DNA of 64,000 nt from Bradyrhizobium sp. CB3481 (GTDB lineage Bacteria > Pseudomonadota > Alphaproteobacteria > Rhizobiales > Xanthobacteraceae): positions 620,001 through 684,000 of the forward strand of contig NZ_CP121647.1 of the NCBI RefSeq assembly GCF_029714305.1, read 5' to 3'. The first letter of the stretch is position 1. Every line of letters begins with the position of its first letter. The position numbers and the translations under genes are program-made. The notes beneath the pieces were generated by a model. It did not search any database, was not told where the DNA came from, and was given only the letters and a program-made list of their open reading frames with translations. Below are positions 24,193 to 32,627 of this stretch, one piece after another.

Positions 24193-26249
24193 TGCGAAGT
24201 TCCGTCGGCTACTGTCTGGTCTATAATCGAAGGTCCGCCCTTGGCGACCTTGGGCATGATAATGCGGAATGTGGTGCCTTGTCCCAGCCTCGACTCCAGC
24301 ATCATCCGGCCGCCGAGCTGTTGAGTGACAAGATTATAGACGATATGCAAGCCCAGCCCGGTACCGCCCTCGTTGCGCCGCGTCGTAAAGAACGGGTCGA
24401 ACGCCTGCCGCTGCACGTCCGGCGTCATACCGGCCCCGTTGTCGGCGAAAATGATCTCGACATCGTCGCTGCCGCGGGCCCGTGCCGAGATCGAGATCGC
24501 CCCGGAACGGCCGTCGCCGAAGGCATGGTTGGCGGCGTTGAGGAAAAGATTGGTCAATATCTGGCCGTAGGAGCCGGGATAGCCGTCGATGACGAGCCCG
24601 TCCGGCACGTCGACCGACAGCGTGATCGCGGCCTTCTTCAATACGGGCTTCAGGCTCGCGACGATCTGGTCGGTGGCCTCGCTGAGATTGAACTGCCGGC
24701 GCTCGGCATGCGAGCGGTCCACTGCCACCTGCTTGAACGACTGGATCAGCTCGCCGGCGCGGTGCAGGTTCGCCACCAATTGCCCGGCCGCATCGCGCGA
24801 GGACTTGACGAACTCATCGAGCTTGGAGCGGCGCAGCGGCTCGGTGCGCAGTTCGGACTCGAACGTCTCGGCGCGGCGCGCGAAGCTCGAGGCCACCGTC
24901 AGGCTGATGCCGATCGGATTGTTCACCTCGTGGGCGACGCCGGCCACCAGCCCGCCGAGCGCCGCCAACCGTTCGGCGTCGATCAAATTCTGCTGCGCGG
25001 TGTTGAGCTCAAGCAGCGCGCTCTCGGCGCGCTCCTTGGCGGCGCGCAGCTCGTCCTCGGTCTTGCGCTTGGCGATGGCGTTTTCGCGGAATACGTCGAC
25101 CGCGCGCGCCATGGCGCCGACCTCGTCCCTCGCAGTGGTGCCCTGCACGCTGCGATCGTAATGGCCTGACGTGATCGCATGCATGGACGCCAGGATCTGC
25201 TGCAGCGGCAGGCGGATCGAGAGTGCGATCAAGACGCCGGCGGACAGGATGATGCCGAGGAACATCACCGCAATCGACAGCACCCGGCGCGAAATACCCG
25301 ATAGCGTGCGGTCGAACGTCTCCTGCGCCTTCTGCTCGCGCTGGCGCATCTTGACCGACAATTCGTCGATCACGCCGATCGCCTCGGCCTGGCTGGCATC
25401 GATGGTGTTGCGCAACAGCTCGGTCCGGATCGCGAGCTGCTCGGTCAGCTTCGCCATGCCCTCGCGCAGCGCCACCGTCCGCGCCTGCAGGCGCTTGAGC
25501 GCCATGCGCTGCAATTCATTGTCGGCGAGGTCGGCCATCACGGGGATGGTCTTCTCGATCGTCTCGGTGTTCCGGCGGGCGTCCTCGGCCGAGGTCGAGG
25601 CCGGCGACAAATAATAGGCGTTGGCGGCGACCAGCAGCGCCGTAAACGCCTCGCGGGACCTTCCGAGCGCCGGCCAGATCTGCGCGTCGCGGTGCCCGGT
25701 GGCACCTTCGATGACCGAGTAGAGTCCCGCCATTTCCCTCGCCGGGCCCAGCACCTGCTGCTCATAGGTCTTGGTGATGGTCGCCTGCGCGGCGCGCAAT
25801 TCGCCAAAGCCGTTGAGGAAGCGGTCGGTGACCTGCTCGAGCCGCTCGACCGACCCCGACAGTATCGGGTCGTTGGCGGCGCGGTTGGTCAGCGTGCCCA
25901 GCACCGCCTCGCGCAGCAGCAGGATTTCGGCGAACAGTTCCGGGCTCGGCTGGTTGATATAGCGGTGGATCAGGTTCTGCAGCCGGCTAGTCTCGCTTTC
26001 GAGATGCGCCAGGATCTTGTCGGACTCCCGCACCAGGCGGACATCGTCCCAGGCCGAACCGAGCACTTTGGCGCCGTTCCAGATCAGGATCGCGAGCACG
26101 ACCACGACGGCGGAGTTCAGCGCCGCAATCGACAGGATGCGCCAGCGGATCGGCACCGCCCGCAGCCACTGGACGACGCGAAAGCGGCCGCGTACGGCGA
26201 AGTTCGGCGGCCGTTCCGCTGTCTGCTGCTGTTGCGGTGCGCCGGTCAA
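24162..26249 (-). CDS. Membrane sensor histidine kinase with HAMP domain
   Basis: A 695-residue kinase. Membrane spans about 37-58 and 324-345 enclose a large, mostly helical periplasmic domain (four-helix-bundle type, about 59-323). HAMP 346-398, then coiled coil, HisKA with His440 (GLVAGVAHEVNNPIGISL, the HPK4-like box) and an ATPase domain (NLFLNAANHAFGDG, DNGAGMTPDVQ, GGTGLGLHIVYNLV). It belongs to the kinase group that lacks a PAS domain and often works with REC-DUF3369 kinases. First certain gene of the three-gene signalling operon. Confidence 0.94.
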   Translation of the reverse strand: MTGAPQQQQTAERPPNFAVRGRFRVVQWLRAVPIRWRILSIAALNSAVVVVLAILIWNGAKVLGSAWDDVRLVRESDKILAHLESETSRLQNLIHRYINQPSPELFAEILLLREAVLGTLTNRAANDPILSGSVERLEQVTDRFLNGFGELRAAQATITKTYEQQVLGPAREMAGLYSVIEGATGHRDAQIWPALGRSREAFTALLVAANAYYLSPASTSAEDARRNTETIEKTIPVMADLADNELQRMALKRLQARTVALREGMAKLTEQLAIRTELLRNTIDASQAEAIGVIDELSVKMRQREQKAQETFDRTLSGISRRVLSIAVMFLGIILSAGVLIALSIRLPLQQILASMHAITSGHYDRSVQGTTARDEVGAMARAVDVFRENAIAKRKTEDELRAAKERAESALLELNTAQQNLIDAERLAALGGLVAGVAHEVNNPIGISLTVASSFARRAETFESELRTEPLRRSKLDEFVKSSRDAAGQLVANLHRAGELIQSFKQVAVDRSHAERRQFNLSEATDQIVASLKPVLKKAAITLSVDVPDGLVIDGYPGSYGQILTNLFLNAANHAFGDGRSGAISISARARGSDDVEIIFADNGAGMTPDVQRQAFDPFFTTRRNEGGTGLGLHIVYNLVTQQLGGRMMLESRLGQGTTFRIIMPKVAKGGPSIIDQTVADGTSQWPNRTMSST

Positions 26250-26551
26250 ATCCGCTCCGTCTTGTCTGGGCGCCAGACCAATAGCGGCGCGATCGTGCCG
26301 ATCAATGCAACGATGGTACGGTCGGGGGCGGTTGCGCGGGTTCCGGTCTGTTCCTGTTCTGCAGCGGATTGGCCTTGGCGATCGCCTTGGGAATCGGTTT
26401 GGGGGTCTTGCGTGTGGAACCCGCGCGCAAATGCGCCCGTTGAGACCGCCGCAAGCAACAGCGCAACAACAAGCACGAAGGTCCGCGAAAGGTTGGCGCG
26501 GCGGTACACTGGCGACAAATCCCCTTCAGATGAAGTCTGCGCCGGGAACAA
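26246..26551 (-). CDS. Possible small membrane protein preceding the kinase operon
   Basis: An open frame of 101 residues with one hydrophobic segment (TFVLVVALLLAAVSTGAFA) and a Gln/Asp/Thr-rich tail. Its stop overlaps the kinase start as ATGA, which favours it being real. Against it: only TTG or GTG starts are available and none has a good ribosome site. A shorter product from the GTG near 26512 would still include the hydrophobic segment. Confidence 0.4.
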   Translation of the reverse strand: MFPAQTSSEGDLSPVYRRANLSRTFVLVVALLLAAVSTGAFARGFHTQDPQTDSQGDRQGQSAAEQEQTGTRATAPDRTIVALIGTIAPLLVWRPDKTERI

Positions 26552-26758
26552 AAAGGTTCAATGCATTTTTAGCAGAATTTACCGATGCTTGGCTATTGGC
26601 CGGCCCGGCTGCCGGATAGGATGCCCAAGGTAATTTCGGCAATGCTCCACAATCTCTAATTGTGCATTGCGATGATGCCGGCCGATTGAAACCTCCAGCG
26701 CGGGGATTTATGAGGGCGCGCAGGAGAGCAAGATAACGACGTCAGAACAGCTCCCAAC

Positions 26759-26856
26759 CTCATCCTGAGGAGCCCGCGAAGCGGGCGTCTCGAAGGATGC
26801 AGGCCACAGACGGGGCCTCATGGTTCGAGACGCGCTTCGCGCTCCTCACCATGAGG
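26759..26856 (+). repeat. Palindromic repeat, family D (copy 2)
   Basis: CCTCATCCTGAGGAGCCCGC at the left and GCGCTCCTCACCATGAGG at the right. It lies in the 332-base stretch before the UgpB-like gene and provides the spurious upstream ATGs of that frame. The rest of the stretch shows nothing recognisable. Confidence 0.85.
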
Positions 26857-26883
26857 GGCTTGGGAGCCATAGAGGGACCGCCG

Positions 26884-28215
26884 GTGAAATTGGCCTTCAG
26901 ATTCTTGCAAGTCATGGCGGCCGCGGCGCTCGCGTCCGCCGTGTCGGCATCTCCATTGCGGGCCGCCACCGAGATCAACTGGTGGCACGCGATGTCGGGG
27001 GAACTCGGCAAGCATGTCGAAAAGCTGGCGGCCGATTTCAATGCCTCACAGTCCGACTACCGGATCGTGCCGACCTACAAGGGCAATTACACCGAGACGG
27101 TGACGGCGGCGATCTTCGCGTTCCGTTCGCGCAGCCAGCCCGCGATCGTCCAGGTCAACGAGATCGCGACCGCGACCATGATGGCGGCCAAGGGCGCGAT
27201 CTATCCGGTCTTCGAGCTGATGCGCGACCAGTCGGAGCCGTTCTCGCCGGAGGCCTATCTACCGGCGGTAACAGGCTATTATTCCGACGTCGCCGGCAAC
27301 ATGCTCTCGTTCCCGTTCAACGTATCGACGCCGATCCTTTACTATAACAAGGATCTGTTCCGCGCCGCGGGCCTCGATGCAGAGGCGCCGCCGAAGACCT
27401 GGGCCGAGATCGGGGCTGCGGCAAAACGCCTGCGCGCGGCCGGCTCGCCCTGCGGGCTGACCACGTCATGGCCTTCCTGGGTCCATGTCGAGAATTTTTC
27501 CGCGTTCCACAACCTGCCGCTGGCCACCCGCGGCAATGGCTTCAACGGGCTCGACGCGGAATTAACCTTCAACAGGCCGGAGGTGGTGCGGCATGTCGCC
27601 CAGCTCGCCGAATGGCAGGCGACCAAGATTTTCGATTACAGCGGCCGCGGCCAGTCGGCCGAGCCGCGCTTTCAGAAGGGCGAATGCGCCATCTTCATCG
27701 GCTCGTCCGGCACGCGCGCGGACATCAAGGCCAATTCCAGGTTCGAGGTCGGCTACGGCATGATCCCATACCGGAGCGAAATCGCCGGCGCGCCGCAAAA
27801 CTCGATCATCGGCGGCGCCACGCTATGGGTGCTGCGCGACCGCCCGGGCGCCGAATATGCCGGCGTCGCGCGGTTCTTCGCCTATCTCTCGAAGCCGGAA
27901 GTGCAGGCCGCCTGGCACCAGAACACCGGCTATCTGCCGATCACCCGCGCCGCCTTCGACCTGACCCGCAAGCAGGGCTTCTACGACCGCGATCCCGGCG
28001 CGGCGATCGGAATCGAGCAGCTCACCCTGAAGCCGCCGACCGAGAACTCGAAGGGGATTCGGCTTGGCTCCTTCGTGCTGATCCGCAACGTGATCGACGA
28101 AGAGCTCGAGCACGTTTTCAAGGGCAAGCAGTCCGCGCAGGCCGCCCTCGACCAGGCCGTCGAACGCGGCAACCGCCTGCTGCGCCAGTTCGAGCGGGCC
28201 AATCCGGATCGGTAG
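26884..28215 (+). CDS. UgpB-like extracellular solute-binding protein
   Basis: 443 residues from the GTG at 26884, with a GAGGGA ribosome site and a signal peptide ending SPLRAA; earlier ATGs are in the repeat. Typical of the glycerol-3-phosphate/sugar binder family: TEINWWHAMSGELGKHVEKL, YKGNYTETVTAAIFAFRS and PFNVSTPILYYNKDLF. The cytoplasmic ABC partners UgpA/E/C are not in the window, so it is orphaned here. Substrate by homology is sn-glycerol-3-phosphate or a glycerophosphodiester, not shown. Confidence 0.9.
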   Translation: MKLAFRFLQVMAAAALASAVSASPLRAATEINWWHAMSGELGKHVEKLAADFNASQSDYRIVPTYKGNYTETVTAAIFAFRSRSQPAIVQVNEIATATMMAAKGAIYPVFELMRDQSEPFSPEAYLPAVTGYYSDVAGNMLSFPFNVSTPILYYNKDLFRAAGLDAEAPPKTWAEIGAAAKRLRAAGSPCGLTTSWPSWVHVENFSAFHNLPLATRGNGFNGLDAELTFNRPEVVRHVAQLAEWQATKIFDYSGRGQSAEPRFQKGECAIFIGSSGTRADIKANSRFEVGYGMIPYRSEIAGAPQNSIIGGATLWVLRDRPGAEYAGVARFFAYLSKPEVQAAWHQNTGYLPITRAAFDLTRKQGFYDRDPGAAIGIEQLTLKPPTENSKGIRLGSFVLIRNVIDEELEHVFKGKQSAQAALDQAVERGNRLLRQFERANPDR

Positions 28216-28251
28216 TGTCCCCTCCGTCATTGCGAGCAACAACATGTCCGC

Positions 28252-28336
28252 CGTCATTGCGAGGAGCAAAGCGACGAAGCAATCCATCTATCCGCTCGTG
28301 GCGCTATGGATTGCTTCGCTTCGCTCGCAATGACGG
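28252..28336 (+). repeat. Palindromic repeat, family B (copy 2)
   Basis: CGTCATTGCGAGGAGCAAAG and TTCGCTTCGCTCGCAATGACG arms around AGCAATCCATC / ATGGATTGCT. A partial extra left arm (CCGTCATTGCGAGCAACAAC) lies at 28224-28243, suggesting a rearranged or nested copy. Confidence 0.85.
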
Positions 28337-28353
28337 ATAAAGTCGTTGCTTCC

Positions 28354-29310
28354 ATGACCGCATCACTTCCGCTCTTCACCGCCTATGAGTCCTTCAGCGC
28401 CTTTCGCGCCGACCCGGCGCAATGGCTGCCGATTTCGCGCGATATCGCCCGCAGCCATGGCCTCGCATGCACGGCACCGCACGTCTTCGCCACCGGCACC
28501 AATCTCGTCCTTGGCCTTGACGAAAAACTGATCCTGAAAGTCTTCCCGCCATTTCTTCGGGGCCAGTTCAACTCGGAACGAAGCACGCTGGCGCAGCTTC
28601 GCGGTCAGCTTCGCATCCCGATTCCCGAAATTGTCGTCGAAGGGGAGCGCGACGGCTGGCCTTATCTCGTCATCACGCGGCTGTCGGGTGTGTTGGGAGC
28701 GGATGCGTGGGCGTCCTTGCCGGAACCGGACAAAGAGCGCGTGCTTGCCGAAATCGGCGAGACCATTGCGCAGGTGCAGCGCGTCCCCGCCGGGGCGCTG
28801 GCGCGCATCGAGCCGGGCTGGGAGGTCTTCATGCGCGGGCAGATCGAAGGATGCCGCGCCCGGCATGCGCGGCTTGGATTGCCCGCAAAATTTCTCGACG
28901 GGATAGACGAACTCCTGCGCGATACGGCGGCGGCGCTGCTTGCGCTGGACGGGCCGCCGGTGATCCTGACCGGCGAATACATTCCGGAGAATTTTCTCTT
29001 GAGCCGCGGCGGCTCAGGTTGGCAGCTCGCGGGGTTGATCGATTTCGGCGACGTCATGACGGGCAGGGGCGAATACGACCTGCTGGGCCCAAGCGCCTTC
29101 ATGACGTCAGGCATGCCGCGCCGAGTTAGATGCCTGTTCGAGGGCTTTGGCTATTCGGCTGCGGACATCACGCCCGAACTGAAGCGTCGGCTGATGGCGC
29201 TGATGCTGCTGCACCAATTCAGCGATCCGATCAGGCACATCTGCATCGAGGGCTGGCAACAAAAGGCCGCCAACCTCAAGGAATTGCAGGAGCTGCTCTG
29301 GCCGGTCTGA
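28354..29310 (+). CDS. APH-fold phosphotransferase with altered catalytic loop
   Basis: 318 residues from the ATG at 28354 (an earlier ATG lies in the repeat). Kinase fold like hygromycin/aminoglycoside phosphotransferases: N-lobe ATP loop FATGTNLVLGLDEKLILKVF, catalytic loop LTGEYIPENFLL and metal loop LIDFGDVMTGRGEYDL. In the catalytic loop the usual H-x-D is replaced by T-G-E, so the catalytic Asp is Glu. The substrate is unknown; the name 'aminoglycoside' should not be taken as resistance. It follows the UgpB-like gene but a repeat separates them. Confidence 0.85.
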   Translation: MTASLPLFTAYESFSAFRADPAQWLPISRDIARSHGLACTAPHVFATGTNLVLGLDEKLILKVFPPFLRGQFNSERSTLAQLRGQLRIPIPEIVVEGERDGWPYLVITRLSGVLGADAWASLPEPDKERVLAEIGETIAQVQRVPAGALARIEPGWEVFMRGQIEGCRARHARLGLPAKFLDGIDELLRDTAAALLALDGPPVILTGEYIPENFLLSRGGSGWQLAGLIDFGDVMTGRGEYDLLGPSAFMTSGMPRRVRCLFEGFGYSAADITPELKRRLMALMLLHQFSDPIRHICIEGWQQKAANLKELQELLWPV

Positions 29311-29368
29311 GCGCGCCTAGCGATGAAGCGTCAAGAATTTATGCCTAATCGATGGGCAAATATGCCGC

Positions 29369-29378
29369 TTTGTATGCA
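29369..29378. promoter_or_regulatory. Candidate GntR operator upstream of the ABC transporter
   Basis: TTGTATGCAA, one base from the perfect palindrome TTGTATACAA, about 160 bases before the binding-protein gene. A related TTGTGTACAA lies upstream of atzF (41455-41464). FCD-type GntR proteins often bind TTGTATACAA-like sites, and one is encoded at 37515. The rest of 29311-29539 shows no gene. Confidence 0.4.
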
Positions 29379-29539
29379 ATCTGCCAGCTTGTCGCACCCG
29401 CCACAGGCGGCGGGGCGAAGTGAAATATCAAGCCACATCAATCGATTAGCGCGGTGATAACCTTCTCTTAGGGGTTGGCACAAACCTTGCGATTCCCTGT
29501 TCCAAGGCCCGTTTCCCTCAGGCGTTTGGAGCATCACCC

Positions 29540-31162
29540 ATGAAGCGTCGCGATTTTCTCAAATCCGTGTCGGGGCTGGCGGCCGCCGGTGCGCTCTCGC
29601 CGGCACCGGCGATCTGGTCCGCCGCCAAGGCGGATGCGCGTTCGGAGACGCTGCTGATCGTCTCCGAGAGCGGCCCGAACAACCTCGACATTCACGGCGT
29701 CGGCACCAACGTGCCGGGCTATGAGGTGTCGTGGAATTGCTATGACCGCCTGATCAGCCACGAGATGAAGTCGGGTCCCGGCGGCGTGCCCTATTACGAC
29801 CGCGACAAGTTCAAGCCCGAGCTCGCCGAGGACATGAATGTCGGCGACATGTCCGTGACCTTCAAGCTGAAGAAAGAGGCGACATTCCATGACGGCGCGC
29901 CGGTCACTGCCAAGGACGTCAAGTGGTCGCTCGATCGCGCGGTGAGCGTCGGCGGCTTTCCGACCTTCCAGATGGGCGCGGGCTCGCTGACCAAGACCGA
30001 GCAGTTCGTTATCGTCGACGACAACACGGTGCGGATCGATTTCGCCAAGAAGGATCGCCTGACGATCCCCGATCTCGCCGTCATCGTGCCCTGCGTCGTC
30101 AATTCGGAGCTGGTGAAGAAGAACGCCAGCGAGAAGGACCCCTGGGGCCTCGAATACACCAAGCAGCAGACCGCGGGCTCCGGCGCCTACAAGGTGACGA
30201 AGTGGACGGCCGGCACCGAGGTCGTCATGGAGCGCAACGACGCCTGGGTTGGCGGTCCGTTGCCGAAGGTGAAGCGCGTGATCTGGCGCATGGTGCCGCA
30301 GGCCGGCAACCGCCGTGCGCTGCTGGAGCGCGGCGACGCCGACATCTCCTACGATCTGCCGAACAAGGATTTCGTCGAGCTGAAGGATAGTGGCAAGCTC
30401 AACATCGTCTCGGTGCCGTATTCCAACGGCGTTCAGTATATCGGCATGAACGTCAAGATCGCTCCGTTCGACAACGTCAAGGTCCGCGAGGCCGTTGCCT
30501 GCGCGATCCCCTACCAGAAGATCATGGATGCGGTGCTGTTCGGCCTCGCTAAGCCGATGTTCGGTGCCGCCGCCGACAAGGCGACCGAAGTGGCCTGGCC
30601 GCAGCCGACCAAATACGTCACCGACATCGCCAGGGCCAAGGCGCTGCTGGCGGAGGCCGGTTATCCCAATGGCTTTGAGACCACGCTGTCGTTCGACCTC
30701 GGCTTTGCCGGCGTCAACGAGCCGCTCTGCGTGCTGGTGCAGGAGAGCCTCGCGCAGATCGGCATCAAGACCACCATCAACAAGATCCCCGGCGCCAACT
30801 GGCGCACCGAGCTGAACAAGAAGGTGCTGCCGCTCTACACCAACGTGTTCTCCGGCTGGCTCGATTATCCCGAATACTTCTTCATCTGGTGCTACGACGG
30901 CAAGAACTCGATCTTCAACACCATGAGCTACCAGTCCAAGGAGATGGACGGTTACATCAGCGGCGCCGTCGATGCGGCCGCAATCGGCAACACCGCGAAA
31001 TACGACACCGACGTAAAGGGTTTTGTCGATCTCGCCTTCAAGGACATCCCGCGCATCCCGCTGTATCAGCCCTACGTCAACGTCGCGATGCAGAAGAACG
31101 TGTCGGGCTATCAATACTGGTTCCACCGCAGGCTGGACTACCGCGCGCTGGTGAAGGCGTGA
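29540..31162 (+). CDS. Peptide/nickel-type (SBP_bac_5) ABC binding protein
   Basis: A 540-residue periplasmic protein with a twin-arginine signal (MKRRDFLKSVSGLAAAG). Family 5 blocks: FKPELAEDMNVGDMSVTFKL, ATFHDGAPVTAKDVKWSLDR, GSGAYKVTKWTAGTEV and VREAVACAIPYQKIMD. The Tat signal is unusual because most such binders use Sec, suggesting folding before export. It opens the transporter operon, separated from the permeases by two tandem repeats. In context the ligand may be a ureide or amide N compound. Confidence 0.92.
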   Translation: MKRRDFLKSVSGLAAAGALSPAPAIWSAAKADARSETLLIVSESGPNNLDIHGVGTNVPGYEVSWNCYDRLISHEMKSGPGGVPYYDRDKFKPELAEDMNVGDMSVTFKLKKEATFHDGAPVTAKDVKWSLDRAVSVGGFPTFQMGAGSLTKTEQFVIVDDNTVRIDFAKKDRLTIPDLAVIVPCVVNSELVKKNASEKDPWGLEYTKQQTAGSGAYKVTKWTAGTEVVMERNDAWVGGPLPKVKRVIWRMVPQAGNRRALLERGDADISYDLPNKDFVELKDSGKLNIVSVPYSNGVQYIGMNVKIAPFDNVKVREAVACAIPYQKIMDAVLFGLAKPMFGAAADKATEVAWPQPTKYVTDIARAKALLAEAGYPNGFETTLSFDLGFAGVNEPLCVLVQESLAQIGIKTTINKIPGANWRTELNKKVLPLYTNVFSGWLDYPEYFFIWCYDGKNSIFNTMSYQSKEMDGYISGAVDAAAIGNTAKYDTDVKGFVDLAFKDIPRIPLYQPYVNVAMQKNVSGYQYWFHRRLDYRALVKA

Positions 31163-31196
31163 TGCGTCATGCCGCGTGCGGATGAAACGCTAGCGT

Positions 31197-31355
31197 GCTC
31201 CGCTCTCCCTCTGTTCAGTGAGGGGCGCACCGCTCTCTCACTCCCTCCCCCCTTGCGGGGGAGGGGCGGGGAGAGGGGTAGCGGCAACGGCGGTGCGCGT
31301 GGCCTACCCCTCTCCCCAACCCTCCCCCGCAAGGGGGGAGGGAGCGCAGCGGAGT
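31197..31355. repeat. Palindromic repeat, family F (copy 1 of tandem pair)
   Basis: CTCCCTCCCCCCTTGCGGGG ... GAGAGGGGTA at the left; TACCCCTCTCCCCAACCCTC ... GGGGGGAGGGAGCGCAGCG at the right: a long imperfect hairpin. Confidence 0.88.
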
Positions 31356-31416
31356 TCGCTCTCAAATGGATGCATCAAACTGCTTTTGCTTTTTTTCGAC
31401 TTGGTGAGGACGTCGC

Positions 31417-31570
31417 CGCTCTCCTTCTGTTCAGTGAGGGACGCGCCGCTCTCTCACTCCCTCCCCCCTTGCGGGGGAGGGGCGGGGAGAGGGGTAAGCC
31501 ACACGCACTGCCGTTGCCGCCACCCCTCTCCCCAGCCCTCCCCCGCAAGGGGGGAGGGAGCGCAGCGTCG
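31417..31570. repeat. Palindromic repeat, family F (copy 2 of tandem pair)
   Basis: Direct repeat of 31197-31355 including the leading CGCTCTC(C)CTTCTGTTCAGT, so the duplicated unit is larger than the hairpin. The two copies differ only in the loop, where GCGGCAACGGCGGTGCGCGT is replaced by GCCACACGCACTGCCGTTGC, near its reverse complement: the loop appears inverted. Confidence 0.88.
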
Positions 31571-31608
31571 CTTGCGGCAGCACCATTCCTCGTCACCGGG
31601 AGCGCCCC

Positions 31609-32622
31609 ATGCTGACCATGATCGGCAAGCGGCTGATGTTTGCGATCCCGTCGCTGATCGGGGTCGTCATCGTCACCTTCCTGCTCACCCGCGCGTTGCC
31701 CGGCGATCCCGCGGCCTATTTCGCCGGCCCCGCGGCGAGCAAGGAAGCCATCGAGCAGATCCGCAAGAAGCTCGGCTTCGACAAGCCCCTGGTCGAACAG
31801 TTCTTCCGCTACACCAATGATCTCGCGCATGGCGATTTCGGCACGTCGCTGACCACGGGCCAGCCGGTTGCGACCGAGATCCGTAATCGCCTGCCGGCTT
31901 CCGCCGAACTCACGCTGCTCGGCCTTGTCATCTCGATAAGCATTGCGATTCCGCTCGGCGTGCTCGCTGCGACGCGGCCGGGCTCCTGGATCGATCATCT
32001 CTGCCGCGTCACCACGACGGCCGGCGTGTCGCTGCCGGTGTTCTTCACCGGCCTGGTGCTGGTCTATCTCTTTTATTTCCGGCTCGGCTGGTCGCCGGCG
32101 CCGCTCGGCCGGCTCGACGTCTTCTACAGCGCGCCGGCGCATGTCACTGGCTTCTATCTGATCGACGCGCTGATCGCGCGAGACTTCGAGACCTTCCGTT
32201 CCGCGCTGAGCCAGTTGATCCTGCCGGCCGCGACGCTCGCGATCTTTTCGCTCGCGCCGATCGCGCGCATGACGCGGGCCTCGATGCTCGCGGTGCTGGC
32301 CTCCGACTTCGTCCGCACCGCGCGCGCCAGCGGGCTCTCGCCGTCCACCGTGATCGTCACCTACGCGTTTCGCAACGCGATGCTGCCGGTCATCACCACG
32401 CTCAGCATGGTGTTCTCGTTCCTGCTCGGCGCCAACGTGTTGGTCGAAAAAGTGTTCGCCTGGCCCGGCATCGGCTCCTATGCGGTGGAGGCGCTGATCT
32501 CCTCCGACTTCGCGCCGGTCCAAGGCTTCGTGCTGACCATGGCGGTCATGTATGTGCTGCTCAATCTCGTCATCGACATTCTCTACGGCGTGATCGATCC
32601 GCGTGTGCGGCTTGAGGGGTAA
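31609..32622 (+). CDS. DppB-type ABC permease
   Basis: A 337-residue inner-membrane permease with six spans. Typical N-terminus MIGKRLMFAIPSLIGVVIVT and RALPGDPAAYF; the EAA loop is TRASMLAVLASDFVRTARASG. Works with the DppC-type permease (next gene) to carry the ligand delivered by the binding protein at 29540. Confidence 0.93.
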   Translation: MLTMIGKRLMFAIPSLIGVVIVTFLLTRALPGDPAAYFAGPAASKEAIEQIRKKLGFDKPLVEQFFRYTNDLAHGDFGTSLTTGQPVATEIRNRLPASAELTLLGLVISISIAIPLGVLAATRPGSWIDHLCRVTTTAGVSLPVFFTGLVLVYLFYFRLGWSPAPLGRLDVFYSAPAHVTGFYLIDALIARDFETFRSALSQLILPAATLAIFSLAPIARMTRASMLAVLASDFVRTARASGLSPSTVIVTYAFRNAMLPVITTLSMVFSFLLGANVLVEKVFAWPGIGSYAVEALISSDFAPVQGFVLTMAVMYVLLNLVIDILYGVIDPRVRLEG

Positions 32623-32627
32623 GGAAG

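Larger units (their letters stand above)
31163..31608. other. Intergenic region filled by two tandem repeats
   Basis: 446 bases between the binding-protein gene and the first permease gene. They consist of repeat copies at 31197-31355 and 31417-31570 and a short spacer that includes CTTTTGCTTTTTTTCGAC. Open frames in it are repeat-encoded and not genes. Confidence 0.8.

Noticed and set aside
28354..29310. Aminoglycoside-resistance gene
   Set aside because: The fold is shared with many small-molecule kinases and the catalytic loop is atypical; nothing supports antibiotic modification.
29534..31126. A 530-residue minus-strand frame opposite the peptide-type binding protein
   Set aside because: It mirrors the codon bias of the real gene and has no domain; the plus-strand protein is complete with a Tat signal.
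31197..31570. Possible CRISPR array
   Set aside because: Only two copies, each about 150 bases and internally palindromic, without short repeat-spacer units.
31169..31820. Proline/serine-rich frames over the tandem repeats
   Set aside because: They are translations of the hairpin repeats (LSLPPPLRGRGGERG appears in each copy), not genes.
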